Source: Diaphorobacter aerolatus
GTDB taxonomy: Bacteria > Pseudomonadota > Gammaproteobacteria > Burkholderiales > Burkholderiaceae_C
Direction of reading: 5' to 3'
Length of the DNA: 64,000 nucleotides
Assembly: GCF_014489535.1 (NCBI RefSeq)
Contig: NZ_CP060783.1
Span: 3,018,501-3,082,500, forward strand
A program made the translations under genes and the position numbers. Positions 37,855-48,889 of the stretch are shown here, piece by piece. The notes under the pieces are model-generated. The model searched no databases and was not told where the DNA came from. It worked only from the letters and a program-made list of their open reading frames with translations. Numbering within the stretch: the stretch's first letter is position 1; each line of letters starts with the position of its first letter.

Positions 37855-38994
37855 ATGAGCGTTTCTCCTTCATCCTTTTCATCTTCTTCCGCTTCCCGGC
37901 ATCGTGTCGTCGTCGGCCTGTCGGGCGGCGTGGATTCGGCGGTCACCGCGTATCTGCTGAAAAAGCAGGGCCACGAGGTGGTCGGCATCTTCATGAAGAA
38001 CTGGGAAGATGACGACGACAGCGAGTTCTGTTCCTCGAATGTCGATTTCGTCGATGCGGCGGCGGTCGCCGACGTCATCGGCATCGAGATCGAGCATGTG
38101 AATTTCGCCGCCGAGTACAAGGACCGCGTGTTCGCCGAGTTCCTGCGCGAGTACGAGGCCGGGCGCACGCCGAATCCGGACGTGCTGTGCAACGCCGAGA
38201 TCAAGTTCAAGGCGTTTCTCGATCACGCCATGCGCCTTGGTGCCGAAAAAATCGCCACGGGCCACTACGCACGCGTGCGCCAGAACGACGAGACGCGGCT
38301 GTTCGAGTTGCTCAAGGGGCTCGATCCGTCCAAGGACCAGAGCTATTTTCTGCACCGCCTCAATCAGGCGCAGCTCTCGCGGTCGATGTTCCCCGTCGGT
38401 GAGCTGCACAAGACCGAGGTGCGCCGCATTGCCGAAGAAATCGGCCTGCCGAACGCGAAGAAGAAGGACTCGACCGGCATCTGCTTCATCGGTGAGCGGC
38501 CTTTCCGCGATTTCCTGAACCGCTACATCAAGCACGAACCCGGCCCGATCATCGATGATCGCGGTCGCAAGCTCGGCAGGCATGTGGGGCTGTCGTTCTA
38601 CACGCTCGGCCAGCGTCAGGGCCTTGGCATCGGCGGCGTGAAGGACAAGGGTGTACAGCGCGGCGCGGGCGATCACTCGCCATGGTTTGTTGCGCGCAAG
38701 GACCTTGAAAAGAACACGCTGCGCGTGGTGCAGGGGCATGACCACCCATGGCTGCTGTCGCACGACTTGCAGGCGCAGGACGCGAGCTGGATTTCGGGCC
38801 ACCCGCCGGTTCAGGGCAGCTGTGCGGCCAAGTCCCGCTACCGCCAGCAGGACGCGCAATGCAGCGTGGTGCACGCCGACGGGCAGACCTTTCGCCTGCA
38901 TTTCCCCGAGGCGCAATGGGCCGTCACGCCGGGCCAGTCGGCGGTGCTGTATGACGGCGACGTGTGCCTTGGTGGTGGTGTGATCACCGCGTGA
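37855..38994 (+). CDS. mnmA: tRNA-specific 2-thiouridylase MnmA
   Basis: Installs the 2-thio group on the wobble uridine of tRNA-Lys, -Glu and -Gln. It is 379 residues long, normal for MnmA. The PP-loop motif [10 protein letters not shown] lies near residue 20, KNWEDDDD follows the usual GIFMKNW, and the two catalytic cysteines are in [12 protein letters not shown] and [13 protein letters not shown]. Start choices in frame are 37807, 37846 and 37855; the last gives the shortest Ser-rich leader before the conserved core. Intact, with no frame break. Confidence 0.95.
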   Translation: MSVSPSSFSSSSASRHRVVVGLSGGVDSAVTAYLLKKQGHEVVGIFMKNWEDDDDSEFCSSNVDFVDAAAVADVIGIEIEHVNFAAEYKDRVFAEFLREYEAGRTPNPDVLCNAEIKFKAFLDHAMRLGAEKIATGHYARVRQNDETRLFELLKGLDPSKDQSYFLHRLNQAQLSRSMFPVGELHKTEVRRIAEEIGLPNAKKKDSTGICFIGERPFRDFLNRYIKHEPGPIIDDRGRKLGRHVGLSFYTLGQRQGLGIGGVKDKGVQRGAGDHSPWFVARKDLEKNTLRVVQGHDHPWLLSHDLQAQDASWISGHPPVQGSCAAKSRYRQQDAQCSVVHADGQTFRLHFPEAQWAVTPGQSAVLYDGDVCLGGGVITA

Positions 38995-39291
38995 GTGCGG
39001 CGCTGGCGTGCACCGGCCCTGATCGCCAGGAGCTGCGGTTCGCGTCATTCATTTGAAATTTTCCGCAGGCAGTTGAAAAGAATTCAGTGCCTGGATCGAC
39101 TCTGGGCGCGTTGCTTTCGCTCGGATTCGGTATTCGTTCCAATAGACTCGCTCCCGTTTTGCAAAAAGCGGGTTTGCCCGCTCACGCATGTCAAAAAAGT
39201 TGCATGAAACTGATCGTTGCCCATCGCTTGGGCGACCGATCCAAGCAAGCAATTCACAACAGTTGGTCTATTCAAAAAAGGGGCGTATCAG

Positions 39292-40953
<1,662 letters not shown>

Positions 40954-40959
40954 GCAAAT

Positions 40960-40989
40960 GCGATCCCGTGCGTTGTGTGAACAGGCCCT
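40960..40989 (+). repeat. Half copy of the 64-base palindromic repeat
   Basis: Reads GCGATCCCGTGCGTTG then TGTGAACAGGCCCT, matching the right half of the copy at 15868-15898 with one missing C and one G-to-T change. The left arm is absent. On the minus strand its edge supplies the TAG stop of the membrane protein gene that ends at 40988. Confidence 0.78.
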
Positions 40990-42321
40990 AGCCCGCCGCC
41001 ATCACCTGCTTGAGTTCGTCGCGCAGCACCCATTCCGCCTCCTGGGTGCTGGGATGATCGGGGTAGCGCGACTTCATGCGCATGAACACGCGCAGGGCCT
41101 GTTCGGGTTTGTCGGTGCCCAGCTTGAGTGCGCGCACGATGAGTTCCTGCGCGGCGGGCGTGAGCGCATGCGCCGGATGGTGTTTTTCAAAGGTCTGCAG
41201 CAACGCCAGGACATGGCGCACCTGCATGCCTTTCCATGCGTATTGCGCGAGGGCGAGGGTGATTTCAGCCGAGTCGAGCTTGAACTGCGGCGCGCGCTTG
41301 TAGCAACTGCTCCACACCTCCAGAGCCTCGCTTTCGTGCTTGCGTTGCAGCAGCAACGGAATCAGGCGCTGCGCATGGCGCGTCAATTCATCCGTCTGTT
41401 CGGTGAGTTTCAGCACGCGGTGATATCGGCGCTGATCGTCCACGTTGTCCGAGCCGGTACGTTGCCATTCGCGCGCGGTTCCAAGGGCGCCCTGCATGTC
41501 GCCGTTCTGTACCAGGTTCGCGACCGCGGCGTCGCGGCGTCGGGCCTCTGCAATGGCCGGGTCTTCGGGCTCGATCTGCGGACCGTCGGGTGCCATCACC
41601 GGCTCGATGTCGAGTTCTGAGTGATGCTGGTACATCACGTAGCCGATCATGGCCGCCATGACCCATGAGAAATAGATCACGGCGAATGCGGACAGCGGAA
41701 TCAGCACGAACTTCGGCACGATGGGCAACAGCAGGCCAATCGCCATGGGGGCGCCCTGCATCAGCAGATACAGGAAAAGACACAGCAACCAATACGATTT
41801 GCCGACGCCGGAAATGGTGCCCAGCAGGTTGAACAGATTGATGGCCGCGCGCAGGCTGGCGGTGTTGATCAACACCATCAGCGTTGCAGGAATCGCAAGG
41901 GACGAGAGCAGACTGCCGAGCGCTCCCAGGCCCCGCTGGCATGGCTCAGCCATCCGATGACGAGGCCGTGAACGACCAGCACGCCAAAGAATTTCCACGG
42001 AAGCGACTTCCAGTCGTCGTCGACCATGTGCGGGCGGTAGTCGGCACTGTCGGTGATGCCGCGTGAAGCAAGTGCCGCCACCTTGAACGCGTAACGGCTG
42101 ATCGCCAGCATGAGGCCAATGCCGACCACCATGGAAAAGAAGAACCCAAGCGTCAGCAAATAGCTGCACAGCGCCAGAATCGTGGCGTAGATCAGGGGTT
42201 CGGTCTGGAACGGGAACAGGAAGAAGCTGTTGAGCCTTTGCCAGAACGGTGGAATGTTCCATCTGGCGGTTTCCTGCGTGTCGTCATCATCATCATCTTC
42301 GCGTCTGCGCGATGGCCTCAT
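40988..42321 (-). CDS. Membrane protein with C-terminal TPR-like region, one likely sequencing frameshift
   Basis: About 444 residues after restoring a G near 41932. The N-terminus is charged (RRREDDDDDD), followed by several membrane segments (LIYATILALCSYLLTLGFFFSMVVGIGLML; SLLSSLAIPATLMVLI; FVLIPLSAFAVIYFSWVMAAMIGYVMY). Residues 265-444 are soluble and helical, with pairs resembling tetratricopeptide units (AREWQRTGSDNV; LEVWSSCYKRAP; ALRVFMRMKSRYPDHPSTQEAE). I do not recognise a named family. It lies upstream, in transcription order, of nothing else and 80 bases downstream of the rhomboid gene, whose C-terminus also carries a helical-repeat region, so the two may work together. Confidence 0.7.
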
Positions 42322-42401
42322 GGTCTCCTCCCGAGAGTCCCTTATGTCTTCAGAGCGGTAATGTTACGACATGTGATGAGCGACCCCGGGATTTGTTGAA
42401 G

Positions 42402-43836
42402 TCACGCCGCGGGCTGCTGCATGGCGAGCCAGCGCGTGATGGCCTCCTGAGGCGCATCGCGCTGCAACGCGGGCAACCACGCGCGCGCGTCTTCCAGCTT
42501 GCCGGTCTTGGCCATGCCGTTGACCAGCATGGTGAGTGTCCCGGCCCACTGCGGATGCGTCGCGGATCCCTCCAGCATCCGGCACAGCTTCTGCGCGTCC
42601 GCCAGTTCGCCTTGCCTGACGAAGTTGCGCGCCAGCGCATGCATGGTGCTTTCCGTGATGCGCGGAACGGGCTGCGCGCGCTCGCAGTAGCTGCGCCACG
42701 CATGGTGCTGCAACTGGCGTTCGGCGTCGGTATGACCGGGCAGCTTGAAGATCGAGCGCGCAGCGGCATGGAAGTCTTCACTGGCAGGCGCATGACGGGC
42801 GCTTTCAAACCACGACCTGAGGATTTTCAGATGGCCAGGCGCAAGTTTCGCCGCGTGCCTCCAGGCCTTGGTGGCCTGATTGAAATCCAGCGCATGGGTA
42901 TGTTTCTGCGCATGGCGGATGGCCTGATTCACGGCCTCCTGCTGTGCCAGAGCGGCTTTCTTCTTTTCGCCTTCCTCATCGACCGGTGTCTCCACGGCTT
43001 TTACGCGCATGTACAACCACATGGTGATCGCGCCAACCAGCAACCCGCCAAAGTGCGCCATATAGGCCACCTCGCGCCCGCCGATGAAGTGCTGGGCCAG
43101 CTCGAACGCCATCCAGACCGGAAGCACCACCAGCGCGGGCCACACGGCGTAGTTGAAATAAAACGCCAGCATGTAGAAAAAGCGGATGCGCCGCATGCGG
43201 TACATCACCGCATACATGGCCATCAATCCCGCTATCGCGCCGGACGCTCCAAGTCCGAAGCCACCCATGTTGTCGTAGAACAGTCCCGCGAACAGCGACG
43301 CGCCGAAACCGCAAAGCAGGTAGAACGCGAGATAGACAAACGGCCCGAGCGCCATCTCGAGCGTGAAGCCGAACAGGAACAGAAACACCATATTGCCGAT
43401 CAGGTGCGCGGTGCTGCCATGCAGGAACGTGGAAGTCAGCGCCTGAACCGGCTGCAGCCCCGCGCCGGGCTCGTAACTCATGGCCCAGCGCGATGTGAAC
43501 GGCTTGGGTTCAACGGGTGAAAAAGCCGCACGGGCGGCTTCCCATTGCGCGTACTGGGGACTGTCGCCCGGTAACGCCTTGCCGTCGAGCAGTTGCTGGC
43601 GAAAGGTGCGCTCCTGCCACATCAACTCATAGAGCGGGCCGTATTGCTTTTTCTCGTACAGCGCCTTCGCCTGTCGCACCAGCGGTGCCGTGATGCGGCT
43701 GCCCTTGCGCTTGCTCTCGCTTTCGAGGTACTGGATGAGCAGTGGCAGCTCGATCACCGGCAAAGCGGTGCGCGCATAGACCTGCGCTGTCCGGGCCACG
43801 GTTTTTTCCTCGGATTCCTGCCAGCCCCAAAAAAGG
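42402..43836 (-). pseudogene. Rhomboid intramembrane protease, 5' end lost at an insertion boundary
   Basis: The rhomboid core is intact: HLIGNMVFLFLFGF, the catalytic serine in GASGAIAGL and the catalytic histidine in AYMAHFGGLLVG, followed by a helical C-terminal region (residues after EEGEKKKAALAQQEAVNQ). At the 5' end, homology starts at GWQESEEKTVARTAQVYAR; relatives have one membrane segment and a start codon just before this point. Here the sequence upstream of about 43836 reads into unrelated, AT-richer DNA with no such segment in any frame. A GTG at about 43801 could still start a shortened product of about 466 residues. The gene is therefore probably cut by the mobile element that occupies the rest of the window. 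Confidence 0.7.
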
Positions 43837-44071
43837 GCCGGTGTCAAGTCTTTTATGCGGCTCACGCAAAACTTGAAACTGTATATGAGACAGCAGGTTA
43901 GCTCGTTCTTAGGCTGCTTTGCAGAGGTGCGACTTCGTGGTCTAGGAGCCACATAGGAGCGTCGCAGTGGCAAGCCATGTCGCGTTGCATCGGTATCGAA
44001 AACCGATGGACATTGCGAACAGCAGGTTGTCAGCATAGCCCAGTTCTTCACATCCCAGCTTGACCCATGGC

Positions 44072-44100
44072 TTGACTCCCAAACTCTTTCATAGAATAAT
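44072..44100 (+). promoter_or_regulatory. Candidate sigma-70 promoter of the XRE-HNH gene
   Basis: TTGACT (-35) and AATAAT (-10) with a 17-base spacer; the predicted transcript start falls inside the palindrome at 44102-44126. Confidence 0.55.
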
Positions 44101-44101
44101 T

Positions 44102-44126
44102 GATGTCATATTTTTTAACTGACATC
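44102..44126. promoter_or_regulatory. Palindromic operator upstream of the XRE-HNH gene
   Basis: Perfect inverted repeat GATGTCA / TGACATC with an 11-base AT-rich centre, placed between the -10 box and the ATG at 44134. The position suits a repressor, most simply the XRE protein itself. Confidence 0.6.
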
Positions 44127-44133
44127 GTGTTTT

Positions 44134-45624
44134 ATGGCATCAGAAACCATTCCAAGACCGGAGCAAGTTCGTGCCGCGCGCAGCTTGCTCGGCTGGTCGC
44201 AGCAAGATCTCGCCGCCAAGGCAGGGGTTGCAATCTCCACGATCGCTGACTTCGAACGCGGGCAGCGCAGTCCTATACCAAACAACGCGCTTGCCATCCG
44301 TCAAGCGTTGGAAGCGGCGGGTGTGCTATTTACCGAGACAGGCGTTAGTCATGGCTTTCATTGGACGTTCATGACTGAGCGCGGGACGAGTGGCTTGATC
44401 GTCACTTTTACCCCCGAAGCGGCCGGGCCAGTGATCGACTTTGCGTCAATCTTTGGCAAAGTCGAGCCTCCAAAGGTTTCGATCGACACAATCCAGTGCG
44501 CAACGCCAGAACTCAGGAACAAGGTCCACGATTACGTCGATCGGCATGCGGCTAAAACGCCACATCTGTTCCGCTTGCGCAAGATGCTCGACGACATGCC
44601 TGACGGGGAGTTCTTCCTGCTCCTGCCAACGCCGCCGTCCTCAACGGCTGAGCAATTTCGCTATGAGCAGGTACTGCACCAGCTCAATCATCCGCAAGAG
44701 CAACCTCTAGATGAACACTTGCAGGTCTTCGGGCGCTTGCTTGAGAAATATGACTTGTGCATGCCTCGAACCGACAAACATTTCAACATCGGCAATGCCA
44801 AGAAGGCAGACAGAACTTGTCGATTTTGTGGCAACTCAAGGAAGACTGGAGCACAATTCAATAAGGAGGCCCATGCCATTCCAGCCGCACTGGGCAACAA
44901 GTACCTCAAGCTCGCTGACGAATGTGACGATTGCAATCAGTATTTCGGAGACAAGATCGAGCCCACCCTTGTCGAGCTTCTCAATATCCAGCGGGTGTTT
45001 CTCGGCATTGAAGCTCGCGGGTCATTGCCTACTGTTAAATTCCCAGGGGGCAGGCTGTTCCGTGATGGCAACAACGACAAGATGATGGTCGTTGTATCCG
45101 AGAAAATCTCTGAGGATGCTTCCGGCGTACTGACTGCGCAACTAGGAACGGGAAAACCCATAGTCCCACAGAGTTTCTACCGCGCTCTGAGCAAGATCGC
45201 CCTATCTGTTATTCCAGAACAAGAACTTCCTGCACTGGCGAAAACGATCCGTTGGGTACGCTATGGCGAATCTTCCGAAGCTCCTTTGCCGAAGATAGCC
45301 GCTGCAGTGGTAATGCTCCCTCCCGACCCATCGGCCCAGATCACTTTGTACATCCGCAAGGAGCCTCATTCGAAGATGCCCCATGTCTTGTGTGAATTCC
45401 GACTGGGGTGCTACATGTACGTCTATGCCCTGCCTTTCTCCGAGAGAGATGATGGAAACCTTTTGGGATTCTTCGAGGAAGAGGAATTCAAGCAAACTTT
45501 TCGGCACTACGCATCGGTGCCCTCGTGGAGTCAACAGGACTACAGCGGAAACCAGGAAATCCAGGTGCTCCAAAGTATTAGACTGCAACCGAGCAACGCG
45601 CCTATTGATGGGCAACCATCCTGA
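44134..45624 (+). CDS. XRE-type HTH protein fused to an HNH-like zinc nuclease domain
   Basis: A 496-residue protein. Residues 8-65 are a Cro/CI-type helix-turn-helix (PEQVRAARSLLGWSQQDLAAKAGVAISTIADFE). Residues 230-290 form an HNH_5-like zinc motif: CRFCG, then AHAIPAALGNKYL, then ECDDCNQYFG. The middle region (70-225) and the C-terminal 200 residues match nothing I recognise. Its own promoter and palindromic operator lie just upstream. It is convergent with the trb operon and separated from the DUF2274 gene by 35 bases. HTH-HNH fusions occur in mobile-element defence and regulatory genes; a role as an autoregulated nuclease is inference. Confidence 0.72.
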   Translation: MASETIPRPEQVRAARSLLGWSQQDLAAKAGVAISTIADFERGQRSPIPNNALAIRQALEAAGVLFTETGVSHGFHWTFMTERGTSGLIVTFTPEAAGPVIDFASIFGKVEPPKVSIDTIQCATPELRNKVHDYVDRHAAKTPHLFRLRKMLDDMPDGEFFLLLPTPPSSTAEQFRYEQVLHQLNHPQEQPLDEHLQVFGRLLEKYDLCMPRTDKHFNIGNAKKADRTCRFCGNSRKTGAQFNKEAHAIPAALGNKYLKLADECDDCNQYFGDKIEPTLVELLNIQRVFLGIEARGSLPTVKFPGGRLFRDGNNDKMMVVVSEKISEDASGVLTAQLGTGKPIVPQSFYRALSKIALSVIPEQELPALAKTIRWVRYGESSEAPLPKIAAAVVMLPPDPSAQITLYIRKEPHSKMPHVLCEFRLGCYMYVYALPFSERDDGNLLGFFEEEEFKQTFRHYASVPSWSQQDYSGNQEIQVLQSIRLQPSNAPIDGQPS

Positions 45625-45659
45625 TCGCTGATTGCCTAAGCTGCTCTCGTGTCATTCCC

Positions 45660-45878
45660 TCACTTTGAGAGCCGCTTGAAGTTTCGATCCCCCGCCATGA
45701 ACGCCTCCAGCATGTGCGGGATCAGCGTCGTGGCATCAACCGCCTCGCCATACGCCTGCGCATGCAGTGCGGCGTAGCGGTCGAGATCGGCTTTCAAGCT
45801 GGCCGGGCAGGCGAAGGTCAGCTTCACGCTCTCGATCTTGGGCAGCGGCCCCAGCCGTAGTTTCCTGGTTGTGCTCAT
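45660..45878 (-). CDS. DUF2274 protein, last gene of the trb operon
   Basis: A 72-residue protein (KLRLGPLPKIESVKLTFACPASLKADLDRYAALHAQAYGE) of the DUF2274 family. It resembles a ribbon-helix-helix DNA-binding protein. In Tn4371-like elements a gene of this kind directly follows trbI, as here, where its start overlaps the trbI stop by four bases. Confidence 0.8.
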   Translation of the reverse strand: MSTTRKLRLGPLPKIESVKLTFACPASLKADLDRYAALHAQAYGEAVDATTLIPHMLEAFMAGDRNFKRLSK

Positions 45879-47152
45879 CGTGAAGTCCCCTTGATGAAGA
45901 ACAGCGGCTGATAGGGCCGCAGCACCAGATCACGGTTCACGATGATGCGCACCGGCAAGCCGGGGCGGCTGGTCAGCGTGGGCTGGATGTTGAGGTTGCG
46001 CCGGGTCACTTCCTGGCCGACCTGGTTCACGGTGTCCTGCAGGCTGTCGCGCCCGGCGATGATGACGCGATCACCGTCCTGGCGGTTCTCGGGTGCGGCC
46101 AGTTCGGCACCGACGCCCAGCAGCGTGGTCAGCACGGCACCGGCAAAGATCCGATCCCAATGCCAGTCCACATCGTCTTCCAGACCCGCATAACCTGCCG
46201 GGTCGGTGCCGATCAGGTTGTCGAGCGTGAGCGAAGACGTATCCGGCAGGATGATGCGGTTCCACACCACCTGCACGCGGCTCTGGCCATAGCTGACCTG
46301 GCTGTTGTACTTGCCCAAGATGCGCGAACCCTGCGGGATCAGCAGGAACTTGCCAGTGGCCGTGTCGTAGATCGGTTCCGTCACCGTGGCGATCACATCG
46401 CCCGGCAGGTCGGACTTGATGCCCGTGACCAGTGCCCCAGCAATGACCGTTCCAACCATCACTTGATACGGCGAGGTGGGTATTTGCAGGTTGCCGGAGT
46501 TACGGGTTTCCGTAGAACCGCCTGTCAGGAACGCCTCTTTCTGGTCTTGCCGGTTCTGCACGGCAGTCGGATCAGCAGGCTGGGCCGCCGTCGAGGCCGG
46601 GCCAGCGGCCAGGGGATCGAAAGCGGCATTGGCAGCGAAGCCCGGTGCGGCGGCGACCTGCGACTGCGCCACGGGCGCAGCCTGCGGGGAGCCAGTGCGA
46701 AAGAACACCGATGAAGCTGCCGCCGCTTCTTCTTCCTTGCGCAGCGCATCGTTGGGGTCGTAGCCGGGCGCGGCATAGGTGGCGGCGACCGGCTGCTGCG
46801 AGTTCACGATGGCTGGCCCCAGGTCGCCAGGCAAAGGAGGCCCCAGTTCCGGCACGTCGGGCGGCAGCGGTGGCAGCTTGGAATAGTCCGTTGGCAGCGC
46901 ATCCAGTCCCTCCGACTTGGACACGCGATCCACGTTGTACAGCTCGGTGGATTCACCCGCGCCGCGTTGCTGCGGCTGCAGCGACCAGATCAGTGCGCCC
47001 ATCACGCCAACCGACAAGCAGCCGGCGAGGATCGCCAGCGTGCGCCGGTTCAGGCGCGTGACCGGGCGCGGTTGGGCGCGCAGCGCCACCGCCTCGGGAG
47101 CCACCTTGTCCGCCTGAGGCGTGGCAAGGTCGGGAATGTCATCCTGGCTCAT
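45875..47152 (-). CDS. trbI: Conjugal transfer protein TrbI (VirB10 family)
   Basis: A 425-residue inner-to-outer membrane scaffold of the type IV secretion channel. One membrane segment (TLAILAGCLSVGVMGALIW) lies near residues 35-55, then a Pro-rich periplasmic region, then the VirB10 beta-barrel domain (GTVIAGALVTGIKSDLPGDV; IPQGSRILGKYNSQVSYGQSRV). Starts three bases before the trbG stop region and overlaps DUF2274. No frame breaks. Confidence 0.93.
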   Translation of the reverse strand: MSQDDIPDLATPQADKVAPEAVALRAQPRPVTRLNRRTLAILAGCLSVGVMGALIWSLQPQQRGAGESTELYNVDRVSKSEGLDALPTDYSKLPPLPPDVPELGPPLPGDLGPAIVNSQQPVAATYAAPGYDPNDALRKEEEAAAASSVFFRTGSPQAAPVAQSQVAAAPGFAANAAFDPLAAGPASTAAQPADPTAVQNRQDQKEAFLTGGSTETRNSGNLQIPTSPYQVMVGTVIAGALVTGIKSDLPGDVIATVTEPIYDTATGKFLLIPQGSRILGKYNSQVSYGQSRVQVVWNRIILPDTSSLTLDNLIGTDPAGYAGLEDDVDWHWDRIFAGAVLTTLLGVGAELAAPENRQDGDRVIIAGRDSLQDTVNQVGQEVTRRNLNIQPTLTSRPGLPVRIIVNRDLVLRPYQPLFFIKGTSR

Positions 47153-47154
47153 AC

Positions 47155-48159
47155 TCAGTTCCTCCCGGCAATGCCATCCGTGCGCTCGATGCGCACCACG
47201 TCGCCCTTGTCGGCGCCCAGGCGAAGTTCGGCCGCACCGAACAGGCGATCCACGATGTAGTACGGCGAGCGGAAGCGATAGTTCACCAGTTGCCCATCCC
47301 CCTGCGCACCGATGACGAACAGTGGGGGCAGTTCGCCCTGGGCGATGCCTGCCGGGAACTGGATATAGACCTTCTCTCCATCATCGAAGGCGCGCAGCGG
47401 CTTCCACGGTGGATTGCTGCCGCTGATTGCATAGCGAAATCGGATGTTCTCCAACGACAGGCCCGCATCGACCGGCGCGGCCGCGTTGGCGGCTTGCGCC
47501 TGGCGCTGCAAGGCCAGCATCCGATCCTTGGGATAGTCCCAGGACACCGACGCCATCCATGCCTTGTCGGTCGAGGTCAGTTCCAGCAGGTACGTCCTGC
47601 GGCTGGTCGTGATGACCAGATTGGTCTTCAAGCCGGAACGAATAGGCTTGACCAGCACATTGACGCGCAAATCGGCCCCGCTGCCGCTGGAGGTGTCACC
47701 CACGATCCAGCGCACCGTGTCGCCCGCAGCGACCGTCACCAGTTCCTCGCCGGGTTGGAGCGCGATCACCGTCACGCGACCCACCGACGCATAGACCTGG
47801 TACAGCGCGCCATCGGTGAAGGGCCAGACCTGAATCGCATTGACGTAGCCCTCGCGGGTCGGCGCGATCCGTGCCTCGGCATTGGCGCGGGAGACGCGCA
47901 CCTTCTCGTCAGCAGGCTCCAGTGCCGCCGGGGCCGCATCCACGTCCGGCAGCGGCTTCAACTGCGCGGGCAATGCCAACGGTTCGGGCACGGCCACCAC
48001 TTCGATGGGTTTGGGCGGCTCGGGCAATGGCTGCGCTTGCACCGGTTCATCGAGCGAGATCACCGGCGGCGGCTTGCCCTGCGTGGCGCAGCCCGCAAAC
48101 AGGACAGTCGATGCCAGCAAGATCACCGGCAATGCGGCTTTACGGAAATGTGCATTCAT
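47155..48159 (-). CDS. trbG: Conjugal transfer protein TrbG (VirB9 family)
   Basis: A 334-residue VirB9-type protein. A lipobox (VLFAGC) suggests that it is an outer-membrane-associated lipoprotein. The VirB9 segments are present: VWPFTDGALYQVYASVGRVTVIALQPGEEL, TTSRRTYLLELTST and the C-terminal RFRSPYYIVDRLFGAAEL. Overlaps trbF by four bases. Confidence 0.93.
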   Translation of the reverse strand: MNAHFRKAALPVILLASTVLFAGCATQGKPPPVISLDEPVQAQPLPEPPKPIEVVAVPEPLALPAQLKPLPDVDAAPAALEPADEKVRVSRANAEARIAPTREGYVNAIQVWPFTDGALYQVYASVGRVTVIALQPGEELVTVAAGDTVRWIVGDTSSGSGADLRVNVLVKPIRSGLKTNLVITTSRRTYLLELTSTDKAWMASVSWDYPKDRMLALQRQAQAANAAAPVDAGLSLENIRFRYAISGSNPPWKPLRAFDDGEKVYIQFPAGIAQGELPPLFVIGAQGDGQLVNYRFRSPYYIVDRLFGAAELRLGADKGDVVRIERTDGIAGRN

Positions 48160-48860
48160 GGTTTGGCTCCTTCAGAAGAATCCAGTTCACGGCTCCACGA
48201 CAGGCCATTGACGTAGATGCCCAGCGGGTTGCGGCGCAGGCGTTCTTCGGTGCGCGGGGTCTGCTGCACGATGGACACCACCGCCGTCCATCGCTCCAGC
48301 CCGGCAGCCGCGCCATTGACGTAGCGGCGTTCCGTCCAGCGCACGTTGAACGACGCCTCACTGGCGCGAACCACACTGGTGATCTGCACCGTCACCGACT
48401 CCTTGCCGATACGGGCAAACGGGTCATTCACCCGCGCATAGTCGTTGAGCACCGCCGCGCCCCGATCGGTGGTGTAGTCGTAGGCATCGAGCCAGTTCTG
48501 GCGCACGACGATGGGGTCGATGGACAGCGAGCGCACCAGCGTCACGAAGCGCGCGATGTGGTGCGCCGTCTGCGCATCGGTGGGTCGGTACGGCGTGGCC
48601 GCTTCGCCCACGGTGCGCACTTGGCCGGACTGATCGACCTCGATGACATAGGGCGTGACGATGGATTGTGCTGAGCGCCACACCAGGCCACCGGCCATCA
48701 GCAGCGCGAGCACCAGGCAGCCAAAGGCCATCAGCCGCCAGTTCTTGGCCTGCACGCGGGCCGAGCCGATGCGCTCGTCCCACACCTGGGCAGCGGCTTG
48801 ATACGGAGTGGCAGGCTGCGGCGTATCGGCATAGCGCACCTGCGGTCGTTTGAATCGCAT
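48156..48860 (-). CDS. trbF: Conjugal transfer protein TrbF (VirB8 family)
   Basis: A 234-residue VirB8-like inner-membrane protein. One membrane segment (LMAFGCLVLALLMAGGLVWRSA) near residues 42-63 precedes a periplasmic NTF2-like domain (LVRSLSIDPIVVRQNWLDAYDY; FNVRWTERRYVNG). It bridges the core complex. Confidence 0.93.
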   Translation of the reverse strand: MRFKRPQVRYADTPQPATPYQAAAQVWDERIGSARVQAKNWRLMAFGCLVLALLMAGGLVWRSAQSIVTPYVIEVDQSGQVRTVGEAATPYRPTDAQTAHHIARFVTLVRSLSIDPIVVRQNWLDAYDYTTDRGAAVLNDYARVNDPFARIGKESVTVQITSVVRASEASFNVRWTERRYVNGAAAGLERWTAVVSIVQQTPRTEERLRRNPLGIYVNGLSWSRELDSSEGAKP

Positions 48861-48889
48861 GGAGTTCTCCTTGAAAGTCAGCTATCGGG

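Larger units (their letters stand above)
43837..44133. other. Probable left boundary of the integrated conjugative element
   Basis: About 300 bases without a gene between the broken rhomboid gene and the XRE-HNH gene. Composition shifts here from GC-rich host DNA to more mixed DNA. No tRNA, integrase or clear direct repeat is visible, and the TTTTTCAT core used by Tn4371-like elements does not occur at this junction. The last 60 bases hold the promoter and operator described below. Confidence 0.5.
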
